Below are positions 24,403 through 33,116 of a DNA stretch of 64,000 nt, piece after piece. The stretch comes from Carallia brachiata. Its lineage: Eukaryota > Streptophyta > Magnoliopsida > Malpighiales > Rhizophoraceae. The notes beneath the pieces were generated by a model that worked only from the letters and a program-made list of their open reading frames with translations, did no database searches and had not been told where the DNA came from. The DNA lies in NCBI GenBank assembly GCA_021464245.1, contig JADCRB010000086.1, positions 248,001-312,000 on the forward strand. The letters run 5' to 3'. Position 1 is the stretch's first letter. Each line of letters opens with the position of its first letter. The translations under genes were made by a program, and so were the position numbers.

Positions 24403-25230
24403 GGTGGGCCGGAGAGGCTATCATGCGTCAAAGAGGTCTTATTGTGCGTCGATTGTTTCTTCAAGCCCATTTGCTTTCGTCGGCGTTTGTGCTTCTTTAT
24501 AAAACTTGGCATCCATTGGTGGGTTTGGTTCTGGGATCTGTTTTTAGTGTGGTGCTAGAGGGCTCTACTTTTCCGGTTGTGTTTTTGGGTTCGTTTTGCT
24601 TAGTCCAGCTAGTGGTGGTTTTGCTTGCCTCCCTCACCTCGCCTCGTCGTTATGGTGGGTGGGGTGGGGGAGGGTGGCTTTATGGGTTGGAGGGTGTCCT
24701 GTATAGTTTGGTGTTCTGCACCGCTGCTTGCTCTGTTTCTCAGTCATCGATTTTTGTTTGGCCGCCTCTGTCTGCTCTTGTTGTTGTCTGCAACTTGGGT
24801 GTCCTTCAGCGCTTTCGTCTTACGCTCTGGCGAGTTCTGGCTTACTGTTAGCTTTCTGCTGCCGTTCGACCATTCGAGGTCCGCCACCTATCCTGGTTGT
24901 TGGGGTTTCACCGTATGTCGTACAGTGGGGGGTCGGGGGTCTTCGGCTTCTAGGTTCCTGTTTGGTTGAACTTTAGGCTTAGTTCCCTTGTTCCATGTAG
25001 GCTTGTATCTCCCAGGCCTTTGGACTCAGACTTGAATTTAATGTTGGTCTGCATGGCTACCTGCAAGTCCCGGGCTTTGACTTGGGTTAGACTTTGCTTG
25101 TATTATAAGGTGGCCTGTATTACTTTGCCTTTGTTGGACTGCTGTGGGTTCAAGTTAGATTGACCTTCTTTGTAAATGACATTGAATTTCTTATCAAATG
25201 AATTTCTTATTTCTGTTTTTAAAAAAAAAA
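24403..25230 (+). mobile_element. Polyadenylated retro-insertion, probably a LINE 3' end
   Basis: A GC/T-rich sequence unlike its AT-rich surroundings ends with 'aaatttcttatttctg' style sequence and an A10 run at 25221-25230. The 9-mer AATTATGCT occurs at 24394-24402 just before it and at 25229-25237 overlapping and following the A run, fitting a short target duplication. The visible ORFs (up to 142 codons from 24423) have no recognisable family content, so I read it as the untranslated tail of a 5'-truncated LINE. A retro-copied non-coding transcript is an alternative. Confidence 0.55.
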
Positions 25231-25237
25231 TTATGCT

Positions 25238-26682
25238 TGCCTTTTGAAGCTACTGCTGTCCAAGCATTTTCAACTCCTGCAATTTCTTTGTGCAAGTGGT
25301 TTTAGCTCATCACAACTCGCTCGATGATCAAAGGTGCAGCAGTCATAATTTGTGCCACTCTGCATTCCCTGCCGCACCAAAGTGTAATTAGTAACATCTT
25401 TTATTTTGTTTGGGCAACATCAAAACATCTTATTGTGGCTATGTCATGTACAATTTCTTTCTTCGAGGCCTTATCTTCGTGGTAATATAGTTATAATCTA
25501 TCCAAGAAGGATGTACGCAAGTATTAAATTGATTTAGGCAATCTGGCTTTAGAGACTAGAATTTTAACCATAGACCTAAATCTAAGAATTCAAATAATTT
25601 TACTACTAAAAATTGTGACTAGTGGCCGATAATTGTTTTAAGTGAGACAGTGCATTTGCAAATACCAAATGTTGTGATGAAATTCTACCCAGTGCAATAA
25701 GGTAGAAAGAGCCTGCTTAACAATTCAAAAATTATTTATTCACTTTATGTCTCATGTTACTTCAGTTAAAAAAAAAATTGTAAAAGATCGAACCCTAAAA
25801 CTGAAATTTAAACTTGGACTCCACCATTAAATCTGTTGAGTAATGACAAAAAATTGTAGTGTTATAAAATGAGAGTGCCCTTTGCTCGACAAGAGGCAAC
25901 ACTATTTCCAGTGGGCCCCAGCATCAAATTGTTGGATCCTATATAGTTGTTGGGATGAATTCCAACACTGTTCTCATTCGGCCCAATAATTAGGCCCAGA
26001 AAAGAAACATTATCTCTCCTTTAGCTAAGAATACTATAAATTCTTACCTAAGTTATAATTTTAAAATACACATTAATGAGATTGAGCATTTGCACAACTC
26101 TCTTCAACTAACTGGTAGGAATTCAAATCCACATAATCTCATTTTTTTTCTCTAAATATTTAATAAGACTCCTTATAAACTTAAAATATACATTAATAAC
26201 TTATTTTTTTTAGGTTAATATTAATAACTTATTTATTGCATCACATATTGTTTTTGACTCTTATACTAATTTAAACATTAAAGATACCCAACAATCTTAA
26301 GCCTTCCTGTTTTGTAGGCTTCCAGGACGCTTTCCTCTCCGGGCCAAGCAGCGAAACAAACAAGAAGGCCACATGCGGCAGAATATTGGGCTAACATTGG
26401 TCGGCCTTTCTTTTGTGTGTGTAGGCCAGCCTTGTCACCGTTGATCAGTCGACTCTCGAGATTCGGTTCCCGATCCCCAAGCAGCCAGCAGAATTCTTGT
26501 ATTTTTGCTTCTCTGACTGAACTTCACCTCTCCTCACCTAATCTTCTAGTCCTGGCTTTACAGCCCCTCTCCTCAGCACATTCGCTCTCTCTCTTTTCTT
26601 TCTCTCTCTGAAACTTTTAATTGTTTTGATGAGTTTGGTTGGACTGATCAGTAATTAAGCGCAGCACTACTGCATACTAGTA
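25238..26682. other. Intergenic, promoter side of the membrane-protein gene
   Basis: No gene recognised. The last ~250 bases before 26683 are CT-rich ('ctctctctcttttctttctctctctct' near 26584-26610), as in many plant 5' UTRs. Confidence 0.4.
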
Positions 26683-27319
26683 ATGGCGGAGTATGAAACC
26701 CACCAACAGAGCAGCCACCACCACCACCACCACCACCAGCAATCGATCCCAAAAGAAACAGCTCTGCAGGCCCTGAACACCATAATACAGCTCCACTTTG
26801 AGAAGACCCTGGAAAAGAAGAGGGCCATAGATCTCCAGAAGAAGGAGCTCCACAAGCTCTTCCTTTTCTTCTTCATCTTCCTCTCTCTCGTCTTCATGGC
26901 TCTGGCCCAGCCCCCCGGTCGCCTCCACTGCCACCATTGCTGGGTTCCCATCGTTCTCCTCTCCTTAGTCCACCTCATTTTCTACGTCTCCGTGGCCCAG
27001 ACCCTCAGGTGCATCAATGGGTTCAAGTACCAGCGGAGGTGCCACAAGCTCACTCTTGGCTTGGCTACTGAGAAGCTGAGGGAGTTGAAGATGAGAATGG
27101 CTGCTGCTGCTGCTGCTGCTGGCACTGTTAGACATCGTGAGTATGGCCATGATGATGAGGTGGTTGTTGGTGATGAGGCTGAGCTTGAGATTCACTATCA
27201 AGAGCCACCGGGAGAGCTACTTTGGTAAGTTCAAGAGGAACTGGGCTTTGCATTTTGGCTTCTTGATCTTGACCTATGCCTTCATGGTCTCTTCTTCTGT
27301 TGTGCTTCTCTGTTTTTAG
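26683..27319 (+). CDS. Conserved plant membrane protein (C-terminal frameshift)
   Basis: The frame starts MAEYETHQQ, has a His run (HHHHHHH, residues 12-18), a helical region (ALQALNTIIQLHFEKTLEKKRAIDLQKKEL) and two hydrophobic segments (LFLFFFIFLSLVFMALA, residues ~60-76, and VPIVLLSLVHLIFYVSVA, ~87-104). A Lys/Arg stretch, an alanine run and an acidic stretch follow. The frame stops at 27228. In the neighbouring frame the sequence continues as ESYFGKFKRNWALHFGFLIL and a third hydrophobic segment, ending VVLLCF at 27319. One extra G in 'ccaccggga' near 27208-27213 would explain the switch. I recognise the pattern as a plant-specific protein of unknown function, and I do not assign a role. 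Confidence 0.7.
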
Positions 27320-27784
27320 TAGCTTTCCGGGGGATGTTCTGAATGGCTTCTTTTCTTTACTACTGTTGTTCTCATTTCTTTCTCATTAATTGGTTCTCGA
27401 ACGATTAGTTTGTGACTGTTTAGTTAGGATTCAGGAAAGATTAGTTCTTTAATTTGTAGGAATTTTGTTGTTGCTGTCAATATTATGTGGAATGAAATTC
27501 TTTATTGAAGAAGTCGGTTCAGTTTTATTGTAAGATTCTTCTCAATGGATTATAGTCATATTTTGCTTTCACGGGTCTCGGTAATCGCTGTACTGTAAAA
27601 TAAAGCGTAGTAGCTTCATCATAAATATGAAGACCTTTTCTGTACGTTTTTGGAACACTTTTGGGACTTTTTTGGGTATCGGTCTGTGATGCCGGTTCTG
27701 GCGAAAGTCTACCTTTTTCCTTATTCTTCTTTTTTATTTTTAATTTTTTTAAGGTTAGATGACAGTTTTGGTTTTGAAGGAGTC
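27320..27784. other. 3' UTR of the membrane-protein gene
   Basis: T-rich sequence with a possible polyadenylation signal AATAAA at about 27599-27604. No other feature seen up to the retro-insertion that follows. Confidence 0.45.
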
Positions 27785-27798
27785 AAGAATTGCTATGA

Positions 27799-28299
27799 CT
27801 CCGGGGAACCGCTGCCACCTCATTCCGGCGAACCGCCGCCCGCTGCTACTGTTCAGTAGTTATTTTGGCTCTTTTGGAGCTTTTTAGGAAGGCTCCTGCC
27901 CTGTTCTTTTGTGGTGGGTGCACCGTTACGGCCTCTATTTAGGTTATATAGGTTATAGTTTGGTTTGTGAGAAATCGGTGTCGATATATTTCATCGATTT
28001 TTATTATACCTAGGTTTGTCCAGATAATCGTATAACATGTGTATTGTTATATAGGCAGTTTTGTCCTATCAAATTAAATTTGATTAACTCTTCATAGTTA
28101 AGGTTTAATCACGGATTAATTAATATTTTTGTGAGAAGATTGTCTCTTTATGGGTTTTGAGCCTAATCTGTGAAAAATATGATCTTATGAAATGTAAGTC
28201 ATTTGACTTATATTGTATTCCTATTTTTAATGTCTGTTGATCTTGTGTATGCTTTCGATAAATATTTAATAGAACGATTTTTTGCATAAAAAAAAAAAA
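27799..28299 (+). mobile_element. Short retroposon with poly-A and 14-bp target duplication
   Basis: An exact 14-bp repeat AAGAATTGCTATGA flanks the insert (27785-27798 and 28300-28313). The right copy directly follows an A run of about 14. The insert starts GC-rich ('ctccggggaaccgctgcc') and becomes AT-rich towards the 3' end. There is no coding pattern. I do not see convincing pol III A and B boxes, so a 5'-truncated or internally deleted LINE derivative is more likely than a tRNA-derived SINE. Confidence 0.8.
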
Positions 28300-28313
28300 A
28301 AGAATTGCTATGA

Positions 28314-28876
28314 TCGCAACGTGGACACATTGGCAGTTTCTTGTTTACAGAACTTAAATTGGAAAAACTACCCGTTGTGAATGGGAACTTTTGCCCAATT
28401 GGAAACCACGGATTTGGTTGCACAGGCCAGAGGACACAGGGGACTGGTGAATAATATTGACATATCATTGTATTTTTTAAAAGAAAAAAAATAGGTGACA
28501 GTGTAAATTCAATTTAATGTTTTTTTTATGTATTTTATTAAGTACATTTACGAAATTTTAATCTCTTTTTAAATCAGAATTGCGGGATCTGTGTACTTAT
28601 TAAGCATGTCTATCAAATATGGCCGTTCTTTAAATTAGAATCACAATTAACGGAGTTTCGGGTTTCATTGAAAAGAGGAACAAGTCAGTCCCTGTCCACA
28701 AACGATACAACGGTCACATACTAATGATTTGAGCAATGTCCATCTTCGTCATTATTGCTGCTTTATTCCTATTCCTCTCTCTCTCTCAAATAAAAAAAAA
28801 AAGAAAATAAATTTTTTATTTATTAAAAAAAAATTAAACTTTTTATTTATTTTTATAAACTACTATGCTACCAAAC
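28314..28876. other. Intergenic, AT-rich
   Basis: No gene recognised. It contains the downstream side of the minus-strand J-domain exons, with A/T homopolymers at 28790-28860. Confidence 0.35.
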
Positions 28877-29329
28877 CTAGGAGAGAGCAGTGCACAATGA
28901 TTTGTATGCTTTAAGACAGACTTTGAATTTCTCTTCAGCCACTGCCTGCAACCACAGTGACATCATTGATAAGCTTCAAAATCAATCTTGCAACCGCCAA
29001 AAGCTTCCGTCCAGTAGAGAAATACAATTTCCCATTGTTTGATGATCCGTAATAAAAGCCATTATAAACCCACATAACACACGGAATTCTACTCTGTAAT
29101 ATGTACCCGAGCATAACAATCGGAATGAGGCCGTGATGTTTATCCGGATGCCATTTTAAAGCTGGTGCAATGGCAAATGTAAACAATTGTATTTTGCATT
29201 GAAGCACTTGCGCCTTTTAACATTTTCAATTGTTAAAGGAACGGTGGGAGGCAGACCAAGGATTGTGCTGTCAAAAAATGATCCGGCTGAACGCTGACTC
29301 CCTCCGAGACTCAGTTTTGCTTGAGGCGT
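28877..29329 (-). pseudogene. J-domain (DnaJ-like) protein, broken or partial
   Basis: Three recognisable blocks lie in order on the minus strand. First is TILGLPPTVPLTIENVK, with a good acceptor (ttttttgacag) so that the exon starts at 29267. Next is ALKWHPDKHHG at about 29130-29162, holding the HPD motif that defines J domains and stimulates Hsp70 ATPase. Last is a clean terminal exon, 28877-28945, AVAEEKFKVCLKAYKSLCTALS and stop, behind a GTTGCAG acceptor. Between the first two blocks about 35 extra bases break the frame and are too short to be an intron. Between the last two I find only weak donors. Upstream exons were not found in the ~1 kb before the retrotransposon. I infer a decayed J-protein gene, or one whose middle is misassembled. 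Confidence 0.55.
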
Positions 29330-30358
29330 CTAATTCTGTGGTTCTATTAATTCTCCAGCTTGCAGGCTCTCTCCCCACTGAAATTCTGAAAGGGGACTCA
29401 GTAAAAGACCACTGTAACGTCTGCCATTAGTTTCCATCAATAGCACCAATACATATTTCCAGTGATTACTTCAGATGCTATCTTGATTAAAATTAAAATT
29501 AATATTTTTAAAATAAAATTGATAATTTTTTAAATACAAAAATAACAAGTATTTCAAAAATTATCAATTTTGTTTCAAAAATATCAGTCTTAATTTTAAT
29601 CGGAATACCGTTCGGAACACCAATAATCAGTACACAAACATTTTTTCTTCCATAAAAGTCCCCAGAAAAAATCTTCTAAACTCACCTGACAATTTGATAA
29701 GAAAATTCTAATTTGTCAAACTGCAGTTGCATTCATAAAATTAAAATTTTTCAGCCTAGTGGAAAATTAGATCCGTCAAGTAAATTGGAATAAACTCTCG
29801 TTATTTGTAAACATTCATTAACAGTTGGGCGGAACAGTCATGGTAAATTGATGCGAGGCTCAACAGAAGGCTATGGAACTACAATCTATCAAAAACTAAA
29901 CCCCATCGCTAAATTATATGATCAGAATTAATCAATCTCAAGAAAAGCATCAACCAATGATTGAACAAAACAACAAAGAAAAGCATAAACTAAAGCAAAA
30001 ACAATCAGCAAACAGTTTTACTGATGCAAAAGTATTCTGGATGCTTCTTATCTACTGGCTGGACCAAACTTGCTTTAAATATAAAGTCAGAAAATTAGTT
30101 TCATAGGCCATATATTAATGATCATAGGCCTACCCTTTTCAAATATCTTTCAAGTCAGGCCAGAATGTCTAAGATTATAGCAATCATAGGACCAAATTAA
30201 ACATATATCTTGAACCAATATCGAGAGATACAGTTGATGCACTAAATCATCAATGTATTTTGGAAAATATTCATTTAGCTCAATCAGAGACCCGAAAAAA
30301 GTCCATCTGAAATGATCTACTGGAGGTTCCACCATTGAAGATAAGGTTTCTCAGAACT
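29330..30358. other. Intergenic up to the retrotransposon
   Basis: AT-rich, no gene recognised. It holds the hairpin MITE at 29483-29602. The retrotransposon target site ctctt ends this interval. Confidence 0.35.
29483..29602. mobile_element. Miniature hairpin element, ~120 bp
   Basis: Two arms of about 53 bases, 'tgattaaaattaaaatt...ttttttaaatac' and its near-complement 'gtatttcaaaaattatcaa...ttttaatc', are separated by only ~11 bases. The fold would be a nearly perfect hairpin. It could be a tiny MITE or, if transcribed, a source of small RNA. Confidence 0.6.
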
Positions 30359-30363
30359 CTCTT
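30359..30363. repeat. Left 5-bp target duplication (ctctt)
   Basis: The same five bases follow the right LTR at 40501-40505, which marks the exact insertion site of the LTR element. Confidence 0.9.
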
Positions 30364-31014
30364 TGTAAAGCGTAAATTTCGAGTCTAAAATAATTAAACT
30401 CAAAAATACAAAAAATAAATTACAAATAAAAATTGTAAAAGAAAAGAAAATTTACGTGAGGTCGATCTCCGTAGATCCTCCGATTAGTGTTCTTGTTTTG
30501 ACTCCGTCAAGGGCTGCACGAGCTTGATCTTGACAGAAATAATTTCCACCGCTTTTTCTTGAACTGGATAGACTGAAACTGTATCTGATTTGGACGTTTT
30601 GATTACGTTTAGGAACCGTAGAGACTTGATCTGAGCCGATCTGGTTTAATTTCACCGAGGGTCGAATGGACTTGTTCTCGGATGAGTTGCCTGAATTTTG
30701 CTGAAGGCCGTATGAGACTTAATCCCAGCCGGATTTGTAATATTTCGATTTTTTTTTTTTTTTTTTTACTATCTCTCTCTTTTTTTTTTTCTTTCTTTTT
30801 TTTTTTTTTCCTTGCGCGCTTCGCTGCTGGCTTCTCTCTTTTTTTTTTTTTCTTCTTTTTCTCTCTGCTGCCTCTTTCTAATTGGGGGGAGGCCATTTAT
30901 AGGCCTCCCCCATGCCTGCCACCAACCAATTGGTTGGTGGCATTAAAGGCAAAGGTTGGCAGCTGCCAACCACCAATTTTTTTTTTTTTTTTTAAATTTA
31001 TTTATTTGTTTACA
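30364..31014 (-). repeat. 3' LTR (left), 651 bp
   Basis: Starts TGTAAAGCGTAAATTTCGAG and ends TTTGTTTACA. It is collinear with the right LTR, with scattered substitutions and length differences mostly in poly-T tracts, so the insertion is not very recent. It includes long T/C tracts at 30750-30860 and an inverted block 'caaccaattggttggtgg'. Confidence 0.95.
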
Positions 31015-31032
31015 AATGCCCCCACTTCAAGG
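31015..31032 (-). promoter_or_regulatory. Polypurine tract of the LTR element
   Basis: On the minus strand the bases before the 3' LTR read 'ccttgaagtgggggcatt', a purine/G-rich stretch in the position expected for plus-strand priming. Confidence 0.75.
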
Positions 31033-31965
31033 GTCGGTAAGGAAGATTTTACAGAAATGATTCGAACCGAGTCTTGAAGTCCAGTTTGAAATTTGGAAAG
31101 TCCTGATGAACATTGAATCTTGGACTCTTCTATCTTTGACCATGCCTGCTGTTGTTGGATCGCAATAGGAAACCGATATGATCTTGAAGAAGTTAGCAGC
31201 CCAGCCAATATAGAAATTGAAGTCTTGGCTCCAGGTGCATTCGAGCTTCCATAGCCCGCAAAGGATTTTTATATCTCTTAAAGTTCCAGAGCTCTGGTGA
31301 GGATGATCCAGTAGGCAAAGAACTTCAACCTCCCCAAGAGAAAGGCTCAGGACCTTGGAACTTCAAGACCGGCTCACAGAGAGACTGACTGTAGTGATGA
31401 TTTCCAAGTCTGCTTCGACGTAAGGAGAGTAGTTGGAACTTCCCTGTACGTCGCTGCATCCAAAGAAAGATTAGGATAATTGCAGCTTCTCATCCCTCTG
31501 TGGTAGATGTGAACTAAGGAGAGTAGTTGGAACTCCATGACACCGATGGCGTTGGAGACTGAGTTTCGAGGGCTTTTAGGGATCCCTCGAAGAAGACTAC
31601 TCCTTCTTTTCTTAGCTCGTGCGCCTCCAACTTCTTGATCGAAGAACTTCCTGAGACAAGTGCAGAGACTAGCCATTTTCTTTTGAGAAAGAAGAGCTGA
31701 GGGGTGAATATTACAACTCGGGCATGCAGGATATATATACAAATAATAAAGAGTTTTTTTTTTTTTTTTTTTGAAAAGTCAAAAAGAAGGTACGCAGATT
31801 CAAGTAGGGCCATCCACGTCTCTTTCCTGCATAAGAGACAAAAGAGGCAGCGGCTGACGCGTGACACGAAAGTCGTTACCGTGTGTTGCAGAAGTCGTTG
31901 CCGTGTGCTGCCAAAGTCGTTGCCGTGTGCTGCCAAAGTCGTTGCACCTTATCTTGTCGGCCGTC
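31033..31965 (-). other. Element-internal region between homeobox ORF and PPT
   Basis: This holds the 22-bp tandem repeats at 31870-31946 and a minus-strand TATATATAT at about 31731-31741, followed ~60 bases on by an ATG (MASLCTCLRKFFDQEVGG, frame open 31374-31742). An overlapping frame is also open (31514-31936). I recognise neither protein. 'aaggagagtagttggaact' occurs twice, near 31420 and 31515. Confidence 0.5.
31870..31946. repeat. 22-bp tandem repeat, ~3.6 copies
   Basis: Copies begin at 31870, 31892, 31914 and 31936 with 'aagtcgttgccgtgtgctgcc' as the core. They lie just beyond the stop codon of the homeobox ORF, inside the LTR element. Confidence 0.9.
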
Positions 31966-32577
31966 CTAGCGGGGCCCGAGGCGCAGCTCCAAGTCAAGCT
32001 CGACCTCGTCTGGTGGGCCGATGATGTTGACGTTGCTTTCCGGCTGGTTGATGTTGCCGGAATATTCTGGAAAGAGAGGCAAAATTTCGCCGGAATGACT
32101 CCTGTGTGCTAGAAAAATTCCTCCTAGACTTAAGTATCTAGGAGGGATGAACCCTTGGCTGACTCCGTGAAACCACCAGGACCAGTATGTATGCTCCCAT
32201 AGGCTACGGCTTTGATGAACGTACCGTGGAGAGACCATTGCAGTGGTAGAACTTGGGCCGGCTTCATTTGAGGGTGAAGCTGTACTGGTGAGATCTACTA
32301 TAGGAACAACAGGCTGTGCTTTGGAAATACCATCTCTCAGCGCCACTGTTTCCCTATGTCTCCGATTCTGGAACCAAAAATATACATTTTTTCCTTCGAC
32401 TGCCCCTAGCGGGCGAAGTCGTGAGACAAGTTGGAGAATCTGTGTAGAGTTAGGGACAATACCTCCATCGTTGTAGAAGACTTCCTCCAAAATTTGCAGT
32501 TGTGCCATGGTCGGTTGCCACCTTGTGCGAGGTGACCTTTCTTCTCCCTTGTCTTGAGGTTCTGCAACTGGTTCCAT
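31966..32577 (-). CDS. WUSCHEL-type homeobox protein ORF inside the retrotransposon
   Basis: A single intact ORF of 203 codons. Residues ~17-82 form a WUS/WOX homeodomain: TRWQPTMAQLQIL, then the longer loop typical of this class (YNDGGIVPNSTQI), LRPLGAVEGKNV and the recognition helix FWFQNRRHRE. In WUS/WOX proteins the matching block is GKNVFYWFQNHKAR. Residues 165-172 read ILPLFPEY, matching the WUS-box core (LPLFP). The C-terminus (residues 194-200, LDLELRL) is an EAR-type LxLxL repression motif. Domain order is that of the WUS clade, DNA-binding regulators of stem cells. The ORF lies in the same orientation as gag-pol, between integrase and PPT, has no introns, and has a TATA box ~95 bases before the ATG. 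I infer capture of a host WOX-type coding sequence. Whether it is expressed is unknown. Confidence 0.88.
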   Translation of the reverse strand: MEPVAEPQDKGEERSPRTRWQPTMAQLQILEEVFYNDGGIVPNSTQILQLVSRLRPLGAVEGKNVYFWFQNRRHRETVALRDGISKAQPVVPIVDLTSTASPSNEAGPSSTTAMVSPRYVHQSRSLWEHTYWSWWFHGVSQGFIPPRYLSLGGIFLAHRSHSGEILPLFPEYSGNINQPESNVNIIGPPDEVELDLELRLGPR

Positions 32578-32666
32578 CTTTCTTGCGGCAGAGGAGCAAA
32601 GGTCTTGGTATGTGGTGAAGATCGGTTGAGACTGATGCTGACTTTCAGAATCAAACCCTCCGTCGG

Positions 32667-32673
32667 TTTTATA
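32667..32673 (-). promoter_or_regulatory. TATA box upstream of the homeobox ORF
   Basis: The minus strand reads AAAATATAAAACCGACGG here, 90-96 bases before the ATG at 32577. That spacing allows a transcription start about 30 bases downstream and a 5' UTR of ~65 bases. It suggests, but does not prove, an independent promoter. Confidence 0.5.
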
Positions 32674-32699
32674 TTTTTGGGCCGTTCACAGTTTATACT

Positions 32700-33116
32700 C
32701 ATGCGGGCCAGGAGTTGGATTGGATTTTAAACTTGGGTTCTAGACTATGTCTGGGACTTGGAATTTTTTTTGGGTTTTGGGCTTTGGATTGGATTTGGGT
32801 CGAGTGTTTGGGCTTCTAGACTTGGATTTTTGGACTTGGGTCGAGTGTTTGGGTTTTGGATTTGGACTTTTGGATTTGGGTTGAGTGTTTAGGTTTTTGA
32901 GTTGGGTTTTGAGTTTTCTGAATTGGGCTCAAGTGTTTGAGTTTGGATTTTCGCTTGGACTTTCAGATCGGGACTTCCGAACTTTTTTTTTTTTTTTGAT
33001 TTTTTTTTGTTTTTTTTTTTTGATTTTTTTTCTTTTCTTTTTTTTTCTATTTTTTTTTTTTTTTTTTTTTTTATTTTTTTGATTTTTATTTTTTTTTTTT
33101 TTTTTTTTAAACATAT
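32700..33116 (-). repeat. GT-rich and poly-T low-complexity spacer
   Basis: From 32710 to 32980 a degenerate repeat of 'cttgggtcgagtgtttggg' type recurs with a period of roughly 60 bases. From 32980 to 33110 there are long T runs (A runs in the element's sense strand). Lysine-rich or phenylalanine-rich ORFs here are artefacts of the homopolymers. Confidence 0.8.

Noticed and set aside
24423..24851. 142-codon forward ORF
   Set aside because: Other frames are open over the same interval, composition is Trp/Leu/Val-rich from T/G-rich DNA, and the sequence ends in a poly-A retro-insertion. No domain recognised.
28935..29207. A single 90-codon ORF as a complete protein
   Set aside because: It holds the HPD block but runs on into sequence that should be intron. 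The true final exon (28877-28945) is in another frame, so the ORF is not the gene model.
30609..31077. Lysine- or phenylalanine-rich ORFs within the left LTR
   Set aside because: They are produced by the poly-T and CT tracts, and equivalents occur in the right LTR at the same place.
32885..33114. Poly-Lys/poly-Phe ORFs beside integrase
   Set aside because: Artefacts of the homopolymer block in the retrotransposon.
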